The notes below the pieces were generated by a model that was given only the letters and a program-made list of their open reading frames with translations, made no database searches and had not been told where the DNA came from. 6,021 nt of DNA from an uncultured Corynebacterium sp. (GTDB lineage: Bacteria; Actinomycetota; Actinomycetes; Mycobacteriales; Mycobacteriaceae): the NCBI RefSeq assembly GCF_937999985.1, contig NZ_CALLDG010000023.1, positions 1-6,021 of the forward strand, read 5' to 3'. Positions within the stretch are counted from its first letter, which is position 1. The number at the start of each line of letters is the position of its first letter. Positions 1 to 6,021 of the stretch are shown here, in pieces. A program made the translations under genes and the position numbers.

Positions 1-19
1 CCAGCTAGGATAGGGAGCA

Positions 20-523
20 ATGTCCGTCAATTCCCCTGAAAACATCCTGCTGAACCTGCCCGACGAGCAGGCCGCCACCGTCCGCGGCATCTTCGACGAG
101 CTCGCCGCCCGCGGGTTCCCGCCCCAGCGCCAGACTCCGCACATCACGGTCACGTTCTCCCCGAATATGGCGCCGCAGGTCGTGGAGCGCGCCCGCGAGA
201 TCCTGCCATCCGCCGTGCCCTCGGAGCTCAGCCGCCGGGGCGTGGTCGTCTTCGGCACAGGCAAGAAGCAGACCGTGGCGTGGCTGCTTGAAGCCACGGA
301 CGAGCTGGAAAACGCCGCCCGCGAGCTCAGCGCGCTCAACCCGGACGGTCGCGGCCCGCGCTGGGTGCCGCACCTCACGGTCGGTTTAAGGTTGTCGTGG
401 GATGTTGTTCCTTCTTATATTGACGCCCTGTCTCAGATCACACCGCGAGAGTTAAAGTCCATCACCGCAGCTGAGGCAGCGTATTGGAGGCCAAGCGTGG
501 GGGAGCGTGTGGTGCTTGCCTGA
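20..523 (+). CDS. 2H phosphoesterase superfamily protein (LigT / 2'-5' RNA ligase-like)
   Basis: This 167-residue protein carries the two His-x-Thr signatures that define 2H phosphoesterases: PHITV with H41 and T43, and PHLTV with H118 and T120. In characterised members the two His/Thr pairs face each other in a bilobal fold and act on 2',5'- or cyclic-phosphate RNA or nucleotide bonds. The substrate here cannot be told. No signal peptide or membrane segment is present, so it is probably cytoplasmic. The length suits the family's small bacterial members. The ATG start is preceded by AGGA at 7-10, nine bases upstream, with GGGAG closer in. The first 120 codons almost all end in G or C, whereas about 20 of the last 47 end in A or T, including two TTA codons (see findings). 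The downstream gene is 167 bp away, so cotranscription is doubtful. Family call is firm; specificity is unknown. Confidence 0.85.
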   Translation: MSVNSPENILLNLPDEQAATVRGIFDELAARGFPPQRQTPHITVTFSPNMAPQVVERAREILPSAVPSELSRRGVVVFGTGKKQTVAWLLEATDELENAARELSALNPDGRGPRWVPHLTVGLRLSWDVVPSYIDALSQITPRELKSITAAEAAYWRPSVGERVVLA

Positions 524-690
524 TGCCTGGTGGCGGGTTGGGTGCCTAGGGGCGTCACAAAGAAAGCAAGAAAGAACTGAACCCTGTCTCACTGAGGCTG
601 CAGATGTTTGGTAAGCTGCTTCGCGTAAAAATTCACGGCTGATCTAATGGGAGCCATAGACCGTAACTAAAACCACAACTTCAGAAGAAG
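524..690. other. intergenic region between the 2H phosphoesterase and the MFS pseudogene
   Basis: This 167-bp gap holds no credible ORF. It is clearly poorer in G+C than the flanking coding DNA (about 45% over 601-690, counted by eye), which suits a promoter region. I saw no hairpin followed by a T run, so no intrinsic terminator is called for the upstream gene. Confidence 0.5.
643..648 (+). promoter_or_regulatory. possible -10 element for the MFS pseudogene
   Basis: TCTAAT matches TATAAT at five of six positions and lies in the most A/T-rich part of the gap, about 42 bases before the proposed GTG start at 691. The sequence 17 bp upstream (TTCGCG, 620-625) is a poor -35, but -35 elements are weakly conserved in corynebacteria. 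The call rests on the single hexamer. Confidence 0.25.
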
Positions 691-1702
691 GTGTCTCTTA
701 CGTCCGCGTCAGCGAATAAACCGAGGAATCTACACGAAGACCCCAACGCGCAAGGGAACGCCACAGCGAAGGAGCCGGTTGTAACACCGGCTTTTGTCTT
801 TGCATGGTTAGTTAACTTCGCCCAGTTCATGATCTTCTACGTCCTCGTGACGACCATGGCGGGCTACGCCGTCAAGGAGTTTGCGGCCAATAACGCGAGC
901 GCGGGCCTGCGTGATTCCCAATGCACGCCGCGCGGAGGGAACCGGCTACTTCGCTCTGGGTACCACACTGGCCACCGCGATCGGTCCGGCGCTGGGCCTA
1001 TGGCTGGTGGGTTCCGTTGGCTACACCACCATGTTCCAGGTCGTGGTGGGCATGTCCATCGTGGCCTTCCTGCTGTCCCTGCTGGTGCGTTCCCCAGAGC
1101 CCAAGGGGGCGGATGGGCACCACCACCAGCCGACGTTTAACCTGTCGGCCATCGTCCACCCGAAGGTCGCGCCTATTGGATTCTTTATGCTGCTGGTCGG
1201 TATCTGCTATGCAGGTGTGATCACCTACCTCAACAGCTACTCCGAGGACAATAACCTGGTCACCGGTGCGAAGTACTTCTTCCTGGCCTATGCGCTGGTG
1301 ACCCTCGTGATGCGCTTCGTGCTGGGCAAGATCCAGGACCAGAAGGGTGACAATATCGTTATCTATCTGGGCTTGGCTACCTTCGCCATCGCACTGGTTG
1401 TCCTCGCGTTCTCTACTCAGGACTGGATGGTGGTTCTGGCCGGCGCGCTGACGGGCTTAGGCTATGGTTCACTGATGCCAGCTGCGCAGGCGATTTCCGT
1501 TAAGGCGGTAGAACCGCACCAGATGGGTGCTGGCATATCCACACTCTTCCTGCTGTTGGACGTGGGCGTGGGCTTTGGCCCGATCCTGCTGGGCATGATC
1601 GTTTCCGCCACCAGCTACCAGGCGATGTACACGATGCTGGCCGGGCTGGTCGCGGTCAGCGCTGCCGTGTACTTCCTTGTTCATGGACGGAAGGTTAGCT
1701 AG
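691..1702 (+). pseudogene. major facilitator superfamily transporter, disrupted by internal deletion and frameshift
   Basis: Two reading frames together spell one MFS permease with its middle missing. From the GTG at 691 the first frame gives a hydrophilic N-terminus and helix 1 (residues about 33-60, with AFVFAWLVNFAQF), ending near NNASAGL. The sequence then resumes in the +1-shifted frame at about 908-912 with VIPNARRAEGTGYFALG, which is typical of the loop before MFS helix 5. Helices 5-12 follow to the TAG at 1700-1702, with a His-containing central loop and a second-half motif A-like loop after helix 8 (GKIQDQKGDN). Helices 2-4 are absent, and so is the helix 2-3 loop that carries motif A. 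The joined parts make about 335 residues, against roughly 400 usual for the family, so about 70 are gone. Intact relatives probably export a drug or metabolite; the substrate is unknown. The downstream frame has no well-placed ribosome binding site: AAGGAG at 874-879 is one base from TTG 881. A working protein is unlikely. Confidence 0.8.
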
Positions 1703-1717
1703 AGTTCGCTAGAGTTC
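1698..1717 (+). repeat. perfect 10-bp tandem duplication at the end of the MFS pseudogene
   Basis: GCTAGAGTTC occurs twice without a gap, at 1698-1707 and 1708-1717. The first copy supplies the TAG stop of the pseudogene (1700-1702). It looks like a small slippage duplication and no function is suggested. Confidence 0.7.
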
Positions 1718-1800
1718 AACCTCTCCTTCCCGCGCCCTGACCCAAGATTGCTCAGGAAGATCGTTCAGGTGCTGCGGGAGCCTCCGAAAGGATTCACCGT

Positions 1801-2457
1801 ATGCTGCACGCCGTGAGTTTCGCGTTGGCCGATTCCGTCAACGTGCTGCTCATCGGCGTGCTTTTCGCTGTCGCGGTGATGCATCCGAAGCCGCGCCGTT
1901 ATGCGCCCATCGCCGCAGTGCTGGTGGCGGGGGATTGGTTCGGGGTGTTCCTTCTGTCGCTGGCAGTGCTGCTGTTGTTCAACGGGATTTCGGACGCAGT
2001 GCAGACGGCCTTGGCCTCACCGATCTTTGGCCTGGTTCTCATCGCGGTGGGTCTTTTAAGTGCCTTCTTGACGCTACGAGGCGGCGATCCTGCCCCCATG
2101 ATCAATCGTCTGGCCCGTCCCCTCCGCCGAGCTTCGTGGGGGACCTTCCTCTCGGGAATGGCCTTGGGAATCGTCCAATCCGCGACGTCCGCGCCTTTCT
2201 TCGCCGGCCTGGCGTACTTGAGCACCGTGGGGATCAGCTCTGCGGCGAAGTACTTTGCCGTATTCCTCTACGCCACGCTCGCACTGAGCCTGCCGGCGCT
2301 GTCTGGCCTGGCGTTGGGTTTTGTTCTGCGCAAGCCGGAAAGCAGGCTGGCCCGGTTTATCGATGGGCTGCGCCACAGGAAGGAACAGATGGTGGCGCTG
2401 GCGGGTTACGTGGTGGCGGCGATGCTCATCGTGCTGGGTCTGCTGAGCATCATTTAG
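1801..2457 (+). CDS. six-helix integral membrane protein, LysE/GAP (SfLAP)-like
   Basis: The 218-residue product is almost wholly hydrophobic, with about six transmembrane segments near residues 5-26, 36-60, 73-92, 113-141, 150-176 and 196-217. A basic loop (PKPRR, 29-33) and a positively charged stretch (RLARPLRR, 103-110) mark probable cytoplasmic sides. Size, helix number and a Gly/Ala-rich helix 4 recall the LysE-type exporters and the actinobacterial GAP / sulfolipid-addressing proteins, which are linked to export of amino acids, cations or glycolipids. No diagnostic motif settles which, so the substrate is left open. The ATG is supported by AAAGGA at 1787-1792 with eight bases of spacing. 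The gene lies 98 bp after the broken transporter and ends within the 3' end of the opposing patatin gene. Membrane location is secure; family placement is tentative. Confidence 0.75.
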   Translation: MLHAVSFALADSVNVLLIGVLFAVAVMHPKPRRYAPIAAVLVAGDWFGVFLLSLAVLLLFNGISDAVQTALASPIFGLVLIAVGLLSAFLTLRGGDPAPMINRLARPLRRASWGTFLSGMALGIVQSATSAPFFAGLAYLSTVGISSAAKYFAVFLYATLALSLPALSGLALGFVLRKPESRLARFIDGLRHRKEQMVALAGYVVAAMLIVLGLLSII

Positions 2458-3328
2458 ACTCGCCCAGAAACTCCATCCACGTGTCCCATTCGCGCTTTGT
2501 CTGTTCCAGCCCGTCGTTCCAGGATTGCTGCAGGCGATCCATCCGACGCTCAGTATTGCTGACGTTCATCTTCTCCGGGTAGAAGACCAATGCCTGGCCC
2601 TTGGCCTCTAGCTTCGCAATCTTGTCGGAGGCCAGGTTGTACTTCGGCGGCCGGTCGATCATCGCCTGAGCTACGGCGGGGCGTGAGCGCAGTAGCGTCT
2701 TAACAAGCTGCGGACTGCGCAGTGCGGGGCGGACGTATCCCTTGGGCTTGGTGCGCAGCACGAGGAACTTTTCAAAGCCATCCTCGATGGCGGCATCGAT
2801 CAGCAGGCCACCGGAGTCGCCGAGGGCGCCATCGACATAGTCCACCCCGTCGATGGTTGGTACGGGCATGATGCCCGGCAGGGTGGAGCTGGCGCGGACC
2901 TTGCGCATGAGGTCCGGAAGATCCTTGATGTCCTCACGACGCCAATAGACGGACTCGCCGTTGTCTGCACGGGTCGCGCCGATGCACACCTGCGAGTTCG
3001 AACTCTGGAAGGTTTCCCAGTCGAAGGGCAGATCGTTGCCGGGCGCGCCAGCGGTCTCGTAGATGTACTCGGCGTTGAAGTAGCCGGTGCCCTTGAGTAG
3101 GGACTTAAACCCGCCGGTCTTTGGGTGTCCACCGAATTCCACGAAGGACTCGCGGGCGCGTTTCCTATCGCCGGAAAGGAAGTTCACGGTGTGGGAAGCA
3201 CCGGCGCTGATGCCGCCGACCCAGCCGAACTCGATATTGTGCTCTAACAGCTGGTCGATGCAGGCGGCGGTGTAGCTATTGCGCATGCCACCGCCCTCGA
3301 GCACGAGAGCTACGTCCTTCGCAGACAA
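2450..3328 (-). CDS. patatin-like phospholipase family protein (YjjU-type)
   Basis: This 292-residue protein has every core patatin element. The oxyanion-hole glycine loop is EGGGMR (residues 11-16), the nucleophile elbow is G-I-S-A-G with Ser41, and the second dyad residue is Asp166 in the DGA motif. Between them lies RASSTLPGIMP (145-155), also usual in bacterial patatins. Such enzymes hydrolyse ester bonds of phospholipids or other acyl lipids with a Ser-Asp dyad. The order of motifs and the C-terminal extension rich in Lys, Arg and Trp (about 230-285) resemble E. coli YjjU. No signal peptide or transmembrane helix is seen, so it is probably cytosolic or peripheral to the membrane. The start is TTG, chosen because a full AAGGAGG lies eight bases upstream. 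The gene follows DUF808 by 64 bp on the same strand and may be read with it or from its own promoter. The substrate is unknown. Confidence 0.9.
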   Translation of the reverse strand: MSAKDVALVLEGGGMRNSYTAACIDQLLEHNIEFGWVGGISAGASHTVNFLSGDRKRARESFVEFGGHPKTGGFKSLLKGTGYFNAEYIYETAGAPGNDLPFDWETFQSSNSQVCIGATRADNGESVYWRREDIKDLPDLMRKVRASSTLPGIMPVPTIDGVDYVDGALGDSGGLLIDAAIEDGFEKFLVLRTKPKGYVRPALRSPQLVKTLLRSRPAVAQAMIDRPPKYNLASDKIAKLEAKGQALVFYPEKMNVSNTERRMDRLQQSWNDGLEQTKREWDTWMEFLGESK

Positions 3329-3336
3329 GAGGTGAG

Positions 3337-3343
3337 CCTCCTT
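3337..3343 (-). promoter_or_regulatory. strong ribosome binding site fixing the TTG start of the patatin gene
   Basis: Read on the - strand, AAGGAGG is followed by eight bases and then TTG at 3328-3326. The match to the anti-Shine-Dalgarno sequence is complete and the spacing is near ideal. This argues for the TTG over the next in-frame ATG, M15, because starting there would cut into the oxyanion loop. Confidence 0.8.
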
Positions 3344-3392
3344 AGGCTTCTAGCGGAGTTCTGTATTTACATGTGTAGCGCACCTGCAGCGC

Positions 3393-4328
3393 TTAGTGGG
3401 CACGCAGTTTCTTTACCCCGCCGACCACCACGGCGATGAGTGCGCCGACTAGCAGGCCGAACAGCAAGCTGAAACCGGTCTCCACCAGCCAGGTTACCGC
3501 GCCCCCGAGGTGCTCAAAGTTCTCCACCACGTGGTGCATCGCCTGGTACGGCCAGTGCAGCCCCAGCTCATCGAAGCCAACCAGCAGGATGTGTCCACCG
3601 ACCCACAGCATGGCCAGGGTGCCGATGATGCCGATGGCGGTCAGCAGCTTCGGCATGCCCTTGACCAGGAACAGACCAAACTTTTTCATCCCCTCGCTGG
3701 CTCCCTGCTTGTGGGCGATAGCCAGGCCAATGTCGTCGATCTTGATCAGCACGCCCACCACGCCGTAGACGGCGAAAGTGACTATCAGGCCCACCAGGAT
3801 CAGCACCAGGGTGCGGGTCAAAAGTGGCTGGTCGGTAACCTCGTTCAGGGAAATCACCATGATCTCCGCCGAAAGGATCAAGTCGGTGAAGATTGCCCCG
3901 CGCACCATCGCGCTCTCGGACTGGTCCTTCTCCTCATCGTCCGCCTCAGCTTCACTTTCGCCGTGACCACCCAGGCCGACCTTCTCTAGAACCTTCTCGG
4001 CGCCTTCGAAAGAAAGGTAGAAACCGCCGAGCATCAATAGGGGAGTCAGCGCGCTAGGCAGCAGCCAACTCAGTAACAAAATGATCGGCAGGATAATGAT
4101 CAGTTTGTTGACGAGGCTGCCCTTGGTGATCTTCCAAATGATCGGCAGCTCGCGCGCGGGGGATACCCCAGCGACGAACTTCGGGGTGACGGCGGCGTCA
4201 TCAATAACAACCCCAGCCGCCTTCGTCGAGGTACGCCCGGCGATGGCAGCGACGTCATCCGTCGTGGCCGCGGCCTTCTTAGCGATAAGCGCAATGTCGT
4301 CTAGTAGTGCCGCAAGGCCAGCTGCCAT
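3393..4328 (-). CDS. DUF808 family integral membrane protein (YedI-like)
   Basis: The 311-residue product matches the DUF808/YedI family in length (E. coli YedI is about 305) and in its N-terminal signature. It begins MAAGLAALLDDIALIAKKAA, continues with TDDVAAIAGRTSTKAAGVVIDDAAVTP (24-50) and reaches RELPIIWKITKGSLVNK (59-75). Hydrophobic segments then fall near 76-95, 96-108, 145-162, 172-195, 229-252 and 280-303. A strongly acidic loop at about 123-139 is the most divergent part. The family is widespread in bacteria, sits in the cytoplasmic membrane and has no established biochemical role, so none is assigned. The ATG follows an AAAGAGA stretch that is only a fair ribosome binding site. 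It lies 15 bp after the stop of the SDR gene, so translation is probably coupled within one transcript. No terminator with a T run follows the TAA. Confidence 0.9.
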   Translation of the reverse strand: MAAGLAALLDDIALIAKKAAATTDDVAAIAGRTSTKAAGVVIDDAAVTPKFVAGVSPARELPIIWKITKGSLVNKLIIILPIILLLSWLLPSALTPLLMLGGFYLSFEGAEKVLEKVGLGGHGESEAEADDEEKDQSESAMVRGAIFTDLILSAEIMVISLNEVTDQPLLTRTLVLILVGLIVTFAVYGVVGVLIKIDDIGLAIAHKQGASEGMKKFGLFLVKGMPKLLTAIGIIGTLAMLWVGGHILLVGFDELGLHWPYQAMHHVVENFEHLGGAVTWLVETGFSLLFGLLVGALIAVVVGGVKKLRAH

Positions 4329-4343
4329 GAAATTCTCTTTCTC

Positions 4344-5060
4344 TTAGACCGATCGGTTCTCGGCGTGTGCGTCGAGGGCCTCGGTGATGGGGGTGTCGCC
4401 CGTGTTGAACTCGATGAAGTGGCCGACCAGGTTCGGGCGATCCACAACCTCGGCGATGACGGCGGCCACGTCGGCGCGGGAGACCTGGCTGGCCTGCAGC
4501 GCGTCGTCGCCGTTGGCGGTGCCATCAGCCTTCGGGGAGCGTGTTTCGATCTTAGCGGTTGGCTCGTCCATCGTCAGCCCGGACGGGCCGACGATCGTCC
4601 ACTTGGTGGAAGAAGCACGCAGGTGGTCGTCCGCGGCGGCCTTCGCCTCGCAGTAGGTGAACATCGAGTGGTCTTCCGGCACACCGTGATCGGCGCGGGA
4701 ATTGAAGTAGCTGACCATGACAAAGCGCTTGGTTCCGGCGCCGTCGATGGAGCGGATCGCCGCATCGCGGTCCACACGGAGGGTGCGCTCATCGTCGCCG
4801 CCGCCCACACCCGCGGACCAGATGATCACGTCCTGATCGGCGAAAAGCTTCTCGAAGCCAGCCACATCCAGCTGCTCTATGTCCTGCACCACGGCCTTCG
4901 CGCCGGTGGCTTCCACGTCCGTCACGTGATCGGGGTTGCGCACCACGGAAGTTACTGTGTGTCCGGCCTCTACGAGCTTCGGAGACGCCAGCAGCGCCAC
5001 CTTGCCGTGGCCTCCGAGGATCATGACCTTCTGTGCGTTCCGTGCGTTCTGGGTCGACAT
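4344..5060 (-). CDS. NAD(P)-binding atypical short-chain dehydrogenase (YhfK/YwnB-like, SDR_a5 type)
   Basis: This 238-residue protein is a single Rossmann-fold domain. KVMILGGHGKVA (11-22) is the dinucleotide-binding turn, with GGHGKVA in place of the usual GGxGxxG. V40-R41-N42 after the second strand suggests NADPH preference, D60 ends the third strand, and SAG (82-84) follows the fourth. A Y-C-E-A-K motif (Y136, K140) provides the YxxxK pair, and MVSY (115-118) carries the serine expected before it. The C-terminal GDTPITEAL closely resembles, from memory, the end of Bacillus YhfK. Family members are NAD(P)-dependent reductases or epimerase-like proteins of mostly unknown substrate. The ATG has AGGAGG at 5075-5070 with nine bases of spacing. 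It is the first gene of a probable pair with DUF808, 88 bp after the preceding membrane-protein gene. Family is clear; the reaction is not. Confidence 0.85.
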   Translation of the reverse strand: MSTQNARNAQKVMILGGHGKVALLASPKLVEAGHTVTSVVRNPDHVTDVEATGAKAVVQDIEQLDVAGFEKLFADQDVIIWSAGVGGGDDERTLRVDRDAAIRSIDGAGTKRFVMVSYFNSRADHGVPEDHSMFTYCEAKAAADDHLRASSTKWTIVGPSGLTMDEPTAKIETRSPKADGTANGDDALQASQVSRADVAAVIAEVVDRPNLVGHFIEFNTGDTPITEALDAHAENRSV

Positions 5061-5129
5061 CTGTCAGCGCCTCCTAGAAGTGCGTTTTGGTTCGTTCCTA
5101 AGCACCTTCAACGGTACGGAAAGGCACAC

Positions 5130-5147
5130 TATTCCAGCTATCCCAGC
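5130..5147. repeat. near-perfect 9-bp tandem repeat in the intergenic region
   Basis: TATTCCAGC and TATCCCAGC lie end to end just past the stop codon of the partial membrane-protein gene, differing at one base. On the - strand they read GCTGGGATA GCTGGAATA, upstream of the SDR gene. It may be slippage or a pair of half-sites for a regulator; nothing distinguishes the two. Confidence 0.4.
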
Positions 5148-5148
5148 T

Positions 5149-6021
5149 TTAGCCCGCCTTCGCCACCAGCGGACCGATGCCGCCAGCCCCGATGCACACG
5201 TACTCGTCGGATCCGCCGGAATCCGCCTCCGCCCGCACCAGCAGGATTCCGCCGCCACCGGAAACCCGCACCCAGCGGGGCTTTAACTCCGTGCCAACGT
5301 GTACATCGACGGCGCGACTCCTCGTTTCCTTGGCATCCTCGAGCCCGTTGGGGGTGGTGATGGTCAACGTCATATCCGTGCTGGCCGTCGCGTTCAGCTG
5401 CCACGTCCAATCCCCGAACGGCAGAGCGTTATCCAGCAGGATGGCCTGGGAGCGCCCCGCGGCGATGCGCACCCCGCACTCGGGTTCTTTACCGGCGGTG
5501 CTTGTTGCGGACGCCACCACCTCCGCATCCACAATCTTCCCCGACTCGTCGATGATCCGTGGCGGCTCGTCTACCTGCGTTACCGCCGGCTGACCCGTTA
5601 GTGTGGCGACGCGGTCGTACGGATGCACCACCGGGGTGAGGATGTCCAGAGGAACCGGCTGATCCAGCAGTTGCGGTGGTTCCCCCGAGCCGTCCAACCC
5701 CGTGGAGGCGCGCAGGTTGGCCAGGTAGTCGGCGGTCCGGTCGTTGCTCCACGTGCCAACCCAGGTGTAGGTAGAGGCGATGCTGATGGCCACCGCACTG
5801 AGAATCGCGCCCACCCCAACCCAGCGGGAGCGCGCGGCCGCGAAGCTGGGGGTGGGGCGGTTGGCGACGTGGGGGCGTCCATAAGAAAGAGCGCAACAAC
5901 CCACAACCAGCACGGCGAAAGTGAACCAGTCCGCGAAGTAGTGCATAGAGGCCAGCAGCAGACCAGAGGTGCCGGTGCTGTTACGGGCGCGGCCAAGCAG
6001 CATGTAGATGGCGGCCAGGTA
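5149..6021 (-). CDS. C-terminal part of a membrane protein with a large external domain; 5' end outside the window
   Basis: The open frame runs off the window edge: six residues (YLAAIY) precede the first ATG at 6003, so that ATG is probably internal. In the visible 290 residues, counted from the edge, two hydrophobic segments lie near 20-45 and 68-90. A stretch of about 200 mostly polar residues with alternating beta-type pattern follows, ending at the TAA. If the last helix exits to the outside, this is an extracytoplasmic domain, and its only two cysteines (C182, C276) could form a disulfide. The stretches LLDQPVPLDILTP and RIIDESGKIV recall, from memory, the tails of large multi-span actinobacterial proteins of glycosyltransferase GT-C-like build that are usually left unnamed. 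The catalytic part would lie upstream, so no function is assigned. It may head the same-strand gene run, but the 88-bp gap to the SDR gene leaves that open. Confidence 0.6.
   Translation of the reverse strand, partial: YLAAIYMLLGRARNSTGTSGLLLASMHYFADWFTFAVLVVGCCALSYGRPHVANRPTPSFAAARSRWVGVGAILSAVAISIASTYTWVGTWSNDRTADYLANLRASTGLDGSGEPPQLLDQPVPLDILTPVVHPYDRVATLTGQPAVTQVDEPPRIIDESGKIVDAEVVASATSTAGKEPECGVRIAAGRSQAILLDNALPFGDWTWQLNATASTDMTLTITTPNGLEDAKETRSRAVDVHVGTELKPRWVRVSGGGGILLVRAEADSGGSDEYVCIGAGGIGPLVAKAG

Noticed and set aside
881..1702. A separate complete 273-residue transporter starting at TTG 881
   Set aside because: The start lacks a usable ribosome binding site, the first ten residues are not MFS-like, and helices 1-4 would be absent. 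It is the tail of the broken gene from 691.
3377..3393. Hairpin AGCGC / GCGCT at the end of the DUF808 gene as a terminator
   Set aside because: The stem is only five base pairs with a seven-base loop, overlaps the stop codon and has no T run after it on the - strand.
3510..3989. 159-codon + strand open frame opposite DUF808
   Set aside because: It is rich in His, Gln and Asp, as expected from reading a membrane-protein gene on the wrong strand, and DUF808 is clearly the real gene.
5119..5131. TAGTGT on the - strand as a -10 element for the SDR gene
   Set aside because: It fits only the loose TAnnnT pattern and has no acceptable -35 at 16-18 bp, so it was not listed as a feature.
4365..5360. 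331-codon + strand open frame opposite the SDR gene
   Set aside because: It is an antisense shadow of the recognisable Rossmann-fold gene, with low-complexity composition and no domain. Long antisense frames are expected in G/C-rich DNA with strong third-position bias.
1..6021. CRISPR array, toxin-antitoxin pair, phage defence island, insertion sequence, tRNA or riboswitch
   Set aside because: No spaced repeats, transposase, defence domains, terminal inverted repeats or RNA folds were seen. The genes are ordinary chromosomal families.

Overview
The window is high-GC DNA with strong G/C bias at third codon positions, GTG and TTG starts, AGGAGG-type ribosome binding sites and actinobacterial-style membrane proteins. 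I infer a mycolic-acid-type actinobacterium, most likely a Corynebacterium. That rests on overall protein character, not on a marker gene. I see no RNA gene, CRISPR array, insertion sequence, phage gene or origin.

Layout. The left 2.4 kb is read on the + strand: a 2H phosphoesterase (LigT / 2'-5' RNA ligase-like, 20-523), a major facilitator transporter broken by an internal deletion with a frame change (691-1702), and a six-helix membrane protein of LysE/GAP-like character (1801-2457). The right 3.6 kb is read on the - strand. In order of transcription it holds the C-terminal part of a membrane protein with a large external domain (6021-5149, cut by the window edge), a YhfK/YwnB-like atypical short-chain dehydrogenase (5060-4344), a DUF808/YedI membrane protein (4328-3393) and a YjjU-type patatin-like phospholipase (3328-2450). 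The two blocks converge, and the stop regions of the six-helix protein and the patatin overlap by 8 bp.

How the genes may work together. The SDR and DUF808 genes are 15 bp apart and are very probably cotranscribed. The patatin gene follows after 64 bp and may belong to the same unit. Three of the four - strand products are membrane proteins or a predicted lipid hydrolase, so an envelope or membrane-lipid theme is possible, but no pathway can be read from the sequence. The + strand genes show no functional link to each other.

I found no convincing undescribed system. The best observations are the transporter, which has lost about three helices, and an abrupt codon-usage change inside the 2H phosphoesterase gene. 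The other findings are small.
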